Source: Liopterus haemorrhoidalis
Lineage: Eukaryota > Arthropoda > Insecta > Coleoptera > Dytiscidae
Assembly (NCBI GenBank): GCA_963971575.1
Contig: OZ020617.1
Coordinates: forward strand, 17,259,403-17,323,402
Reading direction: 5' to 3'
DNA: 64,000 bases
Position numbers and translations under genes: made by a program. This document shows, piece after piece, positions 44,160-56,387 of the stretch (positions are counted from its first letter, which is position 1; each line of letters starts with the position of its first letter). The notes under the pieces were generated by a model. The model did not search any database, had not been told where the DNA came from, and worked only from the letters and a program-made list of their open reading frames with translations.

Positions 44160-44310
44160 TTATTTAAAAGAGCATTCCTCACATAGACGCTGATGGATTG
44201 TTGTAGAAGTACCTTTAGCTGCACATCTTCGCTTAGGATAAGTTTCAGCATAAAGACGACGTGCTAAATTACTGTTTCCATTTGCTCGTCCATACGTATA
44301 GTATTTTTTT
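44160..44310 (-). pseudogene. DUF4817-like helix-turn-helix fragment
   Basis: The minus strand reads YTYGRANGNSNLARRLYAET, YPKRRCAAKGTSTTIHQRLC, EECSFK and stops. The order Y..G..NGN...A.RLYAE.YP.RR.P...T....+RL.E is that of the DUF4817 DNA-binding domain common in insect transposon proteins. Fifty residues survive; no partner domain is seen. Confidence 0.6.
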
Positions 44311-44320
44311 ATAGAAGTAT

Positions 44321-44355
44321 AATTTTAAAGAAGATGAATAATCTTCTTTAAAATT
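44321..44355. repeat. Perfect 15-bp hairpin, 5-nt loop
   Basis: AATTTTAAAGAAGAT and its exact inverse flank GAATA. It lies just upstream, on the minus strand, of the DUF4817-like fragment. No T tract suggests a terminator function. Confidence 0.85.
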
Positions 44356-44700
44356 TACTCTACAACTAGCTTATTTCAACTAAATTATGTTGTTTAATAA
44401 ATCAAACAATGAAGGTATACGAAGTATAGCACCTGTGATAAACTTAGTTTAAATAAGAACCGTATTACCTAAAAAGAAGGGTTAGTGGGGAGCCTCCTTA
44501 TATACTTGCGAGCTTTATATAACAATTGACTAACGTTTAGGTAATCTTTAATAACGTTTAGGTAACCTTTGTAATCATTAAAATTGGAAATTATTTTTTA
44601 TTTTTTTTAATTATATTGTTTTTTTGGCCATTAGTCTATATAACCATATTAGCCAGCTAAATACAAACTTATACATTATATACAAATATACAAATTTATA
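44356..44700. other. AT-rich, nothing recognised
   Basis: No domain, repeat end or exon is visible in this stretch. Confidence 0.4.
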
Positions 44701-45068
44701 CAGTCTGTTCCAAATGGTTAAGCGGAACTAAATGGGAATTTAGTTCTTTTAGGTTGTCACGAGAAGGGACCTTGCTTGGGTTATTTCATTTTTCACGTTG
44801 GGATGTCAAAATTTAAAATTCCAACAATGAAACCATGGAAACGAATGACATATGTCAAAATTAAATATTTTTTTTAGATATTTTAATGACAAAAAAAATA
44901 AATAAATGGGAAATTTGTATTAAGAATGACACAAAAAATCAAAATATAAAGAAAATGACATTTTAAAATGATATTAACCTTAACCAAAACGGCCGAAAGG
45001 CACGATTTAAACGATGAATGTAACTAGATTGCAAAATCTAGTTCCGCTTAACCGTTTGGAACAGACTG
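44701..45068 (-). mobile_element. MITE family B copy
   Basis: Ends CAGTCTGTTCCAAATGGTTA and AACCGTTTGGAACAGACTG are inverse. TA precedes it; CA follows, a mutated TSD. The interior is in the opposite orientation to 27921-28325. Confidence 0.9.
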
Positions 45069-45077
45069 CACATTATA

Positions 45078-45300
45078 TAAGCTGTTCACTTTTGTAAGAA
45101 GACACTATGAATGGATATTTTGGTTACTTTTATAGTGTGTTACTGACTTTAAATGTCAATTAAAAATATTCCTTACGCTGTAAAACCGACTTTAGGTTGA
45201 TAAGGTTATGATCATTATAATTAAGATATCATTTTTCATTATGACATATGGATCGACATTTTGAAAAAGTGACATTTTTTAATATCAACATGTGCAACAT
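45078..45300 (+). mobile_element. MITE family A, right end lost
   Basis: Begins TAAGCTGTTCACTTTTGTAA and follows the complete copy at 27532 to about ATATCAACATG, where the match ends at a LINE fragment. Confidence 0.8.
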
Positions 45301-45309
45301 GTGTATATA

Positions 45310-45525
45310 ATAATCCATTTTTATAATTTTTATTAATTTTGTTATGTAATTTCTGTATGTTTTATATTGCGTTTTTAAATTTTCATTATGCGCATGCGTT
45401 AATAATTTATGTTTTATTTTGTCTCTTTTACGGATTGATTTAAGTAGACCAACGGTCATCCATGGTTTAAGTTTTTCAAGTTTTTTTTGTATTCTAATTT
45501 TCTTTGTAGATAAATTTATATAAGA
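45310..45525 (-). pseudogene. LINE linker, continuation of the LINE at 57.3-59.2 kb
   Basis: The minus strand reads YINLSTKKIRIQKKLEKLKP, WMTVGLLKSIRKRDKIKHKL and NLKTQYKTYRNYITKLIKI: the segment after the endonuclease of Jockey/CR1-like LINEs (KPW.T..L..SI..RD.....). It starts exactly at the 3' end of Helitron C and is in frame with the endonuclease interrupted at 57339. Confidence 0.82.
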
Positions 45526-48500
45526 CTAGCTGAAAACCCGTGCTTCGCTACGGTATATTGATGGTCTCATTGGCATAAAATCCGCAGTTTGTTTTTAAAC
45601 TTGTGTATGGGTAACCTTTGTAACAAAAAATCTAGTCGATATCTCATCTGTCCTAAGAAATATTGAGGAACCCGTGAAAAAACATTTTACTCCTTTTCAC
45701 CAGATAGGGGTCGAACTTGAAAAAATCCTTTCTTAGTGGGTTCTTACGTCATACTGAAAAATGTACTCTCCGAATTTTTTATTTTTAACAAAAAAATACT
45801 AATTTACCCTTTAGGAGTGAAAGAAAACTGTCAAACTGTGAAAACATATATGCCAAAATGGAATGTTATAACCAGGGCTTCGAACCGTTATTTTTTTCGT
45901 TTCAGTTTTCGTTCCGGTTCAATTAAAAAAATATATATCGGTTCGGTTCCGGTTTTCGTTCCGGCAAAAATAACGGTTTTTTTCGGTTTTCGGTTTTTGG
46001 TTCAGTTTCGGTTCGAAGCCCTGGTTATAACTCAACAACCGCTAGAAATACAAAGGGTTCTATAATTCACCCCGAATGTAGATTCACCCCTTTAGGGATT
46101 GATTAAGATAAAATCCTGAAATACATTTTTCGGCATTTGTATGGGTAATCTTTATAAGCAAAAACCAAATTTATATCTTATTGATCCTAGAAGATATTAA
46201 GGCGTCCTTGAAATCACAATTCCCTCTTTTCACCCTTTAGGGGTGATATTTGTTAAAGGTAAAAAACTGTTAAAACCATTTCGAGACATTTTAAAAAGAC
46301 ACAGGAAATACGACGCGATGTATAATCTACCCCGTTTCTAGAATCACCCCTTTAGGGGTTGATTAGGATGTAATCCTAAAATAAGTTTTTCGGCATTTGT
46401 ATGGATAATTTTTGTAAGCAAACACCAAGTCGATATCTTACTGGTCCTAAAAGAATTAAGGAATTACTGAAATCACATTTCACCCCTTTTCACCGTTAAG
46501 GGGTGAAATTAAAAAAAAAATGTCAAAATCATTTCGAGATATTAAAAAAAAAAAAAAACCCCTATGTGCCAAAAAGTAATGTTGCAACTAAACGAACACA
46601 GGAAATGCGATGGGATGTATAATTCACCCCGATTGCAGATCCACCCCTTAAGGGGTCGATTAGGACAAAATCAAAAAAATGATTTTTCGGCATTTGGAAG
46701 GGTAGTTTTTGTAAGCAAAAACCAAGTCGATGTCTTATTGGTGTTAAAAAATATTAAACAATCCTTGAAATCACATTTCACCCCTTTTCGCCCTTTAGGG
46801 GTTAAATTTAAAAAAGTTGTCAAAACCATTTCGAGATATTTTAAAAAGACGCCTATGTGCCAAAAATAAACCTTATATCTCAATAAACACAGGGAATACA
46901 ACGGGATGTATAATTCACCCCGATTGTAGATCCATCCTTTAGGGGTTGATTAGGACAAAATCCTGAAATCTATTTTTCGGTATTTGTATGGGTAATCTTT
47001 GTAATCAAAAAGCAAGTCAATATCTTATTGGCCCTAAGAGATTTAAGGAAACCTTGAAATCACAATTCACCCCTTTTCACCCTTTAGGGATGAAATTTTA
47101 AAAAACTGTCAAAACCTTTTCGAGATATTTTAAAAAGACACCTATGTGCTAAAAAGTAATGTTGCAACTAAACGAACACAGGAAATACAACGGAATATAT
47201 AACTCACCCCGATTGTAGATCCATCCCTTTAGGGGTTAATTAGGACAAATTCCTGAAATAAGTTTTTCGGTAATTGTATGGATAAACTTTGCAATCAAAC
47301 AGTAAGTCCATATCTTATTAGTCCTAAGAGATATTAAGGAATCCTTGAAATCACAATTCACCCCAGGGGTGAAATTTTAAAAAACTGTCAAACCCGTTTC
47401 GAGATATTTTAAAAAGACACCTATGTGCCAAAAAGTAATGCTGCAACTAATGAACATAGGAAATACGACGGGGTGTATAATTCACCCTGATTCTAGATCC
47501 ACCCCTTTAGGGGTTGATTAGGACAAAAACCTGAAATATGTTTTTCGGTATTTGTATAGGCAATCTTTGTAAGCAAAAAGCAAGTCGATATCTTATTGGT
47601 TCTAAAAGATATTAAGGAATACTTCAAATCATAATTCACCCCTTTTCACCCTATAGGGGTGAAATTTTAAAACACTACCAAAACCTTTTCGAGATATTTT
47701 AAAAAGACTCCTATGTGCTAAAAAGTAATATTGCAACTAAACGAACACAGGAAATACGACGGAACGTATAACTCACCCCGATTGTAGATCCACCCCTTTA
47801 GGGGTTGATTAGGACAAATTCCTGAAATAAGTTTTTCGGTAATTGTATGGATAATCTTTGCAAGCAAACAGTAAATCGATATCTTATTGATCCTAAGAGA
47901 TATTAAGGAATCCTTCAAATCACAATTCACCCCTTTTCAACCCTTAGGGGTGGAATTTTAAAAAGTAATGTTGCAACTAAACGAACACAGGAAATGCGAC
48001 GGGATGTATAATTCATCCCGATTGTAGATCCACCCCTTAAGGGGTTGATTAGGACAAAATCCAAAAATTGGTTTTTCGGTATTTGCATGGGTAGTTTTTG
48101 TAAGCAAAAACCAAGTCGATGTCTTATTGGTGTTTAAAAATATTAAACAATCCTTGAAATCACATTTCACCCCTTTTCGCCCTTTAGGGGTTAAATTTAA
48201 AAAAGTTGTCAAAACCATTTCCAGATATTTTAAAAAGACGCCTATGTGCCAAAAAGAAACCTTATATCTCAATAAACACAGGGAATACGACGGGATGTAT
48301 AATTCACCCCGATTGTAGATCCATCCTTTAGGGGTTGATTAGGACAAAATCCTGAAATATATTTTTTGTAAGCAAACACCAAGTCGATATCTTATTGGTC
48401 CTAAAAGAATTAAGGAATTACTGAAATCACATTTCACCCCTTTTCACCCTTAAGGGGTGAAATTAAAAAAAAATGTCAAAATCATTTCGAGATATTAAAA

Positions 48501-51500
48501 AAAAATATATGTGCCAAAAAGTAATGTTACAACTAAACGAACACAGGAAATGCGACGGGATATATAATTCATCCCGATTGTAGATCCACCCCTTAAGGGG
48601 TTGATTAGGACTAAATCCAAAAATTGGTTTTTCAGTATTTGCATGGGTAGTTTTTGTAAGCAAAAACCAAGTAGATATCTTATTGATCCTACAAAATGTT
48701 AAACAATCCTTGAAATCACATTTTACCCCTTTTTACCCTTTAGGGGTTAAATTTAAAAAAATTGTTAAATCATTTCGAGATATTTTAAAAATACGTCTAT
48801 GTGCCAAAAAGAAACCTTATAACTCAACAAACACAGGGAATACGACGGGATGTATAATTCACCCCAATTGTAGATCCATCCTTTAGGGGTTGATTAGGAC
48901 AAAATTCTGAAATATATTTTTCGGTATTCGTATGGGTAATCTTTGTAATCAAAAAGCAAGTCAATATCTTATTGGCCCTAAGAGATTTAAGGAAACTTTG
49001 AAATCACAATTCACCCCTTTTCACCCTTTAGGGATGAAATTTGAAAAAACTATCAAAAACTTTTCGAGATATTTTAAAAAGACACCTATGTGCTAAAAAG
49101 TAATGTTGCAGCTAAACGAACACAGGAAATACAACGGAATATATAACTCACCCCGATTGTAGATCCACCTCTTTAGGGGTTGATGAGGACAAAATCCTGA
49201 AATAAGTTTTTCAGTATTTGTATGTGTAAGTAATATTTGTAAGCAAAAAGCAAGTCGATATCGTGTTGGTCCTAAGAGATATTAAGGAATCCTTGAAATC
49301 ACAATTCACCCCTATTCACCCTTTAGGGGTGAAATTTTAAAAAAACTGTCAATACTATTTCGAGATATTTTAAACAGACATCTATGTGCCAAAAATTAAT
49401 GTTGCAACTAAACGAACAGAGGAAATACGACGGGATGTATAATTCACCTTGATTGTAGATCCATCCCTTTAGGGGTTGATTAGGACCAAATCCTGAAATA
49501 AGTTTTTCGGTATTTGTATGGGTAATCTTCTTAAGCAAAAAGCAAGTCGATGTCTTATTGGTCCTAAGAGATATTAAGTAATCCTTGAAATCACAATTCA
49601 TCCCTTTTCATCCTTTAGGGGGTAATTTAAAAAAAATGTCAAAACTATTTCGAGATATTTTAAAAAGATACCTATGTGCCAAAAAGTAATGTTGCAACTA
49701 AACGAACACAGGAAATACGGCGGGATGTATAATTCACCCCGATTGCAGATCCCCAAAAAACAAAATCGATGTCTTATTGGTGTTAAAAAATATTAAACAA
49801 TCCTTGAAATCACATTTCACCCCTTTTCGCCCTTTAGGGGTTAAATTTAAAAAAGTTGTCAAAACCATTTCGAGATATTTTAAAAAAACGCCTATGTGCC
49901 AAAAAGAAACCTTACATCTCAATAAACACAGGGAATACGACGGGATGTATAATTCACCCCGATTGTAGATCCATCCTTTAGGGGTTGATTAGGACAAAAT
50001 TCTGAAATATATTTTTCGGTATTCGTATGGGTAATCTTTGTAATCAAAAAGCAAGTCAATATCTTATTGGCCCTAAGAGATTTAAGGAAACTTTGAAATC
50101 ACAATTCACCCCTTTTCACCCTTTAGGGATGAAATTTGAAAAAACTATCAAAAACTTTTCGAGATATTTTAAAAAGACACCTATGTGCTAAAAAGTAATG
50201 TTGCAGCTAAACGAACACAGGAAATACAACGGAATATATAACTCACCCCGATTGTAGATCCACCTCTTTAGGGGTTGATTAGGACAAATTCCTGAAATAA
50301 GTTTTTCGGTAATTGTATGGATAAACTTTGCAAGCAAGCAGTAAGTCCATATCTTATTGGTCTTAAGAGATATTAAGGAATCCTTGAAATCACAATTCAC
50401 CCCTATTCAACCCTTAGGGGTGAAATTTTAAAAAACTGTCAAACCCGTTTCGAGATATTTTAAAAAGACACATATGTGCCAAAATGTAATGCTGCAACTA
50501 ATGAACACAGGAAATACGACGGGATGTATAATTCACCCTGATTGTAGATCCACCCCTTTAGGGGTTGATTAGGACAAAAACCTGAAATATGTATTTCGGT
50601 ATTTGTATAGGTAATCTTTGTAAGCAAAAAGCAAGTCGATATCTTATTGGTTCTAAGAGATATTAAGGAATACTTGAAATCATTATTCACTCCTTTTCAC
50701 CCTATAGGGATGAAATTTTAAAACACTACCAAAACCTTGTCGAGATATTTTAAAAAGACTCCTATGTGCTAAAAAGTAATATTGCAACTAAACGAACACA
50801 GGAAATACGACGGAATGTATAACTCACCCCGATTGTAGATCCACCCCTTTAGGGGTTGATTAGGACAAATTCCTGAAGTAAGTTTTTCGGTAATTGTATG
50901 GATAATCTTTGCAAGCAAACAGTAAATCGATATCTTATTGATCCTAAGAGATATTAAGGAATCCTTCAAATCACAATTCACCCCTTTTCAACCCTTAGGG
51001 GTGGAATTTTAAAAAACTGTCAAACCTATTTCGAAATATTTTAAAAAGACACCTATGTGCCAAAAAGTAATGTTGCAACGAAACGAACACATGAATTACG
51101 ACCGGATGTATAATTCACCCCGATTGTAGATCCACCCCTTTAGGGGTTGATTGGGACAAAATCCTGATATTGGTGATTCGGTATTTGTATGGGTAATCTT
51201 TGTAAGCAAAAAGCAAGTCGATATCTTATTGGTCGTAAGAGATATTAAATAATCCTTAAAATCACAATTCACTCCTTTTCACCCTTTAGGGGTGAAATTT
51301 TAAAAAACTGTCAATACCATTTCGAGATATTTTAAAAAGACACCTATGTGCCAAAAAGTAATTTTGCAACTAAACGAACACAGGAAATACCGCGGGATGT
51401 ATAATCCACCCCGATTGTAGGTTCACCCCTTTAGGGGTTGATTAGGGCAAAATCCCGAAATTGGTTTTTCGGCATTTGTATGGGTAATACTTGTAAGCAA

Positions 51501-51730
51501 AAACTAAGTCGATATCCCATCGGCCCTAAGAGATATTAAGTAATTCGTGAAATCACATTTCACCCCTTTTCATCCCTTAGGAGTGGAATTTCGAAAAATC
51601 CCTTCTTAGTGGGTGCTTACGTCATGAAGGGAATATACTGTCCGAATTTCAAGTTTCTAGGCCCAGGGGTTTGGGCTGGGCGGTGATGAGTGAGTCAGTC
51701 AGTCAGGACACTGCCTTTTATATATATAGA
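45526..51730 (-). mobile_element. Helitron C with about 21 tandem units
   Basis: On the minus strand it begins TCTATATATATAAAAGGCAG (right end, 51730) and finishes with stem CCGTAGCGAAGCACGG, GTTTTCAG and CTAG (left end, 45526). The interior is a tandem array of about 21 units, mostly 285-295 bp, several truncated. Open frames of 60-100 codons recur with the unit and are not genes. No Rep/helicase. The left third contains a hAT MITE. Confidence 0.93.
45873..46023. mobile_element. 151-bp hAT-type MITE inside Helitron C
   Basis: Perfect 15-bp TIRs (CAGGGCTTCGAACCG / CGGTTCGAAGCCCTG) and an exact 8-bp duplication GTTATAAC. The interior is low-complexity TTCGGTTTTCGG text. The equivalent site in Helitron D (about 52064-52071) is uninterrupted. 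Confidence 0.96.
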
Positions 51731-54700
51731 CTAGCTGAAAACCCGTGCTTCGCTACGGTATATTGATGGTCTCATTGGCATAAAATCCGCAGTTTGTTTT
51801 TAAACTTGTGTATGGGTAACCTTTGTAACAAAAAATCTAGTCGATATGTCATCTGTCCTAAGAGATATTGAGGAATCCGGGAAAAAACATTTTACTTCTT
51901 TTCACCAGATAGGGGTCGAACTTGAAAAAATCCTTTCTTAGTGGGTTCTTACGTTATACTGAAAAATGTACTCTCCGATTTTTTTATTTCTAACAAAAAA
52001 ATACTAATTTACCCTTTAGGAGTGAAAGAAAACTGTCAAAACTCATATATGCCAAAATGGAATGTTATAACTCAACAACCGCTGGAAATACAAAGGGTTC
52101 TATAATTCACCCCTTTAGGGGTTGATTAAGATAAAATCCTGAAATTCATTTTTCGGCATTTGTATGGGTAATTTTTATAAGCAAAAACCAAGTCTATATC
52201 TTATTGATCCTAGAAGATATTAAGGCGTCCTTGAAATCACAATTCTCTCTTTTCACCTTTTAGGGGTGATATTTGTAAAAGGTAAAAAACTGTTAAAACC
52301 ATTTCGAGACATTTTAAAAAGACACCTATGTGCCAAAAAGAAACGTTATAACTCAACAAACACAGGAAATACGACGCGATGTATAATCTACCCCGTTTGT
52401 AGAATCACCCCTTTAGGGGTTGATTAGGACGAAATCCTGAAATAAGTTTTTCGGCATTTGTATGGATAATTTTTGTAAGCAAACACCAAGTCGATATCTT
52501 ATTGGTCCTAAAAGAATTAAGGAATTACTGAAATCACATTTCACCCCTTTTCACCCTTAAGGGGTGAAATTAAAAAAATGTCAAAATCATTTCGAGATAT
52601 TAAAAAAAAACACCTATATATTAAGGAATCCTTGAAATCACAATTCATCCCTTTTCACCCTTTAGGGGGTAATTTTAAAAAAATGTCAAAACTATTTCGA
52701 GATATTTTAAAAAGATACCTATGTGCCAAAAAGTAATGTTGCAACTAAACGAACACAGGAAATACGACGGGATGTATAATTCATCCCGATTGTTGATCCA
52801 CCCCTTAAGGGGTTGATTAGGACAAAATCCAAAAATAGGTTTTTCGGTACTTGCATGGGTAGTTTTTGTAAGCATAAACCAAGTCGATATCTTATTGGTG
52901 TTAAAAAATATTAAACAATCCTTGAAATCACGTGGACATCCTAGCAAAAAGTGTAAACAAAAAGCAAGTCGATAACTTATTGGTCCTAAGAGATATTAAG
53001 GAATCCTTGAAATCACAATTCACCTTTTTCATCCGTTAGGGGTGAAATTTAATAAAAACTGTCAATACTTATTCGAGATATTTTAAAAATACATCTATGT
53101 GCCAAAAATTAATGTTGCAACTAAACGAAGAGAGGAAATACGACGGGATGTATAATTCACCTTGATTGTAGATCCATCCCTTTAGGGGTTGATTAGGACC
53201 AAATCCTGAAATAAGTTTTTCGGTATTTGTATGGGTAATCTTCGTAAGGAAAAAGCAAGTCGATATCTTATTGGTCCTAAGAGATATTAGGAATCCTTGA
53301 CATCACAATTCTTCCCTTTTCACCCTTTAGGGGGTAAATTTTAAAAAAATGTCAAAACCATTTCGAGATATTTTAAAAAGATACCTATGTGCCAAAAAGT
53401 AATGTTGCAACTAAACGAACACAGGAATTACGACGGGATGTATAATTCACCCCGATTGTAGATCCACCCCTTTAGGGGTTGATTAGGACAAAATCCTGAA
53501 ATTGATGATTCGGTATTTGTATGGATAATCTTTGCAAGCAAACAGTAGGTCCATATCTTATTGGTCCTAAGAGATATTAAGGAATCCATGAAATCACAAT
53601 TCACCCCTTTTCAACCCTTAGGGGTTAAATTTTAAAAAAATGTCAAACCCATTTCGAGATATTTTAAAAAGACACCTATGCGTCAAAAAGTAATGCTGCA
53701 ACTAATGAACACAGGAAATGCGACGGGATGTATAATTCATCCCGGTTGTAGATCCACCCCTTAAGGGGTTGATTAGGACAAAATCCAAAAATTGGTTTTT
53801 CGGTATTTGCATGTGTAGTTTTTGTAAGCAAAAACCAAGTAGATATCTTATTGGTCCTAAAAAATGTTAAACAATTCTTGAAATCACATTTTACCCCTTT
53901 TTACCCTTTAGGGGTTAAATTTATAAAAATTGTTAAAACCATTTTGAGATATTTTAAAAATACGCCCATGTGCCAAAAAGAAACCTTATAACTCAACAAA
54001 CACAGGGAATACGACGGGATGTATAATTCACCCCAATTGTAGATCCACCGTTTAGGGGTTGATTAGGACAAAAATCCTGAAATATATTTTTCCGTATTTG
54101 TATGGCTAATCTTTGTAAGCAAAAAGCAAGTCGATATCTTATTGGTCCTAAGAGATATTAAGGAATCCTTGAAATCACATTTCACCTCTTTTCGCCCTTT
54201 AGGGGTTAAATTTTAAAAAGTTGTCAAAACCATTTCGAGATATTTTAAAAAGACGCCTATATGCCAAAAAGACACCTTATATCTCAATAAACACAGGGAA
54301 TACGACGGGATGTATAATTCACCCCGATTGTAGATCCATCCTTTAGGGGTTGATTAGGACAAAATCCTGAAATATATTTTTCGGTATTTGTATGGGTAAT
54401 CTTTGTAATCAAAAAGCAAGTCAATATCTTATTGGCCCTAAGAGATTTAAGGAAACCTTGAAATCACAATTCACCCCTTTTCACCCTTTAGGGATGAAAT
54501 TTTAAAAAACTATCAAAACCTTTTCGAGATATTTTAAAAAGACACCTATGTGCTAAAAAGTAATGTTGCAACTAAACGAACACAGGAAATACAACGGAAT
54601 ATATAACTCACCCTGATTGTAGATCCCCCCCCTTTAGGGGTTGATTAGGACAAATTCCTGAAATAAGTTTTTCGGTAATTGTATGGATAATCTTTGCAAG

Positions 54701-56387
54701 CAAACAGTAAATCGATATCTTATTGATCCTAAGAGATATTAAGGAATCCTTGAAGTCACAATTCACCCCTTTTCAACCCTTAGGGGTGGAATTTTAAAAA
54801 ACTGTCAAACCCTTTTCGAGATATTTTAAAAAGACACCTATGTGCCAAAAAGTAATGTTGCAACGAAACGAACACAGGAATTACGACGGGATGTACAATT
54901 CACCCCGATTGTAGATCCACCCCTTTAGGGGTTGATTAGTGCAAAATCCTGAAATTGGTGATTTGGTATTTGTATGGGTAATCTTTGTAAGCAAAAAGCA
55001 AGTCGATATCTTATTGATCCTAAGAGATATTAAAGAATCCTTAAAATAACAATTCACCCCTTTTCACCCTTTAGGGGTGAAATTTTAAAAAACTGTCAAT
55101 ACCATTTCGAGATATTTTAAAAAGACACCTATGTGCCAAAAAGTAATGCTGCAACTAATGAACACAGGAAATACGACGGGATGTATAATTCACCCTGATT
55201 GTAGATTCACCTCTTTAGGGGTTGATTAGGACAAAAACCTGAAATATGTTTTTCGGTATTTGTATAGGTAATATTTGTAAGCAAAATGCAAGTCGATATC
55301 TTATTGGTTCTAAGAGATATTAAGGAATACTTGAAATCATAATTCACCCCTTTTCACCCTATAGGGGTGAAATTTTAAAACACTACCAAAACCTTTTCGA
55401 GATATTTTAAAAAGACTCCTATGTGCTAAAAAGTAATATTGCAACTAAACGAACACAGGAAATACGACGGAATATATAACTCACCCCGATTGTAGATCCA
55501 CCCCTTTAGGGGTTGATTAGGACAAATTCCTGAAATAAGTTTTTCGGTAATTGTATGGATAATCTTTGCAAGCAAACAGTAAATCGATATCTTATTGATC
55601 CTAAGAGATATTAAGGAATCCTTTAAATCACAATTCACCCCTTTTCAACCCTTAGGGGTAAAATTTTAAAAAACTGTCAAACCCATTTCTAGATATTTTA
55701 AAAAGACACCTATGTGCCAAAAAGTAATGTTGCAACGAAACGAACACAGGAATTACGACGGGATGTATAATTCACCAAGATTGTAGATCCACCCCTTTAG
55801 GGGTTGATTAGGACAAAATCCTGAAATTGGTGATTCGGTATTTGTATGGGTAATCTTTGTAAGCAAACAGCAAGTCGATATCTTATTGATCCTAAGAGAT
55901 ATTAAAGAATCCTTAAAATAACAATTCACCCCTTTTCACCCTTTAGGGGTGAAATTTCAAAAAACTGTCAATACCATTTCGAGATATTATAAAAAGAAAC
56001 CTATGTGCCAAAAAGTAATCTTTCAACTAAACGAACACAGGAAATACAACGGGATGTATAATCCACCCCGATTGTAGGTTCACCCCTTTAGGGGTTGATT
56101 AGGGCAAAATCCCGAAATTGGTTTTTCGGCATTTGTATGGGTAATACTTGTAAGCAAAAATTTAGTCGATATCCCATCGGCCCTAAGAGATATTAAGTAA
56201 TTCGTGAAATCACATTTCACCCCTTTTCATCCCTTAGGAGTGGAATTTCGAAAAATCCCTTCTTATTGGGTGCTTACGTCATGAAGGGAATATACTCTCC
56301 GAATTTCAAATTTATAGGCTCAGGGGTTCGGGCTGGGCGGTGATGAGTGAGTCAGTCAGTCAGGACACTGCCTTTTATATATATAGA
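51731..56387 (-). mobile_element. Helitron D with about 16 tandem units
   Basis: Same ends as Helitron C: minus strand from TCTATATATATAAAAGGCAG at 56387 to CTAG at 51731. It abuts C with no spacer; the T required outside its CTAG is the first base of C. The final 700 bases at its right end and the 500 bases at its left end are nearly identical to those of C. Lacks coding sequence. Confidence 0.93.

Noticed and set aside
45078..45300. Joining the MITE A fragment here with the right-end fragment at 60128-60158 as one split element
   Set aside because: Many unrelated elements lie between, and the LINE split at 45525/57339 accounts for only part of the interval. Treated as separate copies.
46671..55638. 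Many near-identical 60-100 codon frames (for example at 47718-47930, 50769-50981, 55426-55638, all starting MNCD.KDSLISL)
   Set aside because: They recur with the 290-bp tandem unit in Helitrons, exist on both strands, and differ by frameshifts. They are shadows of the repeat, not a gene family.
45526..56387. CRISPR-like or satellite centromere array
   Set aside because: Units of 290 bp without unique spacers, bounded by Helitron ends and placed inside a LINE. Not CRISPR, and not an independent satellite.
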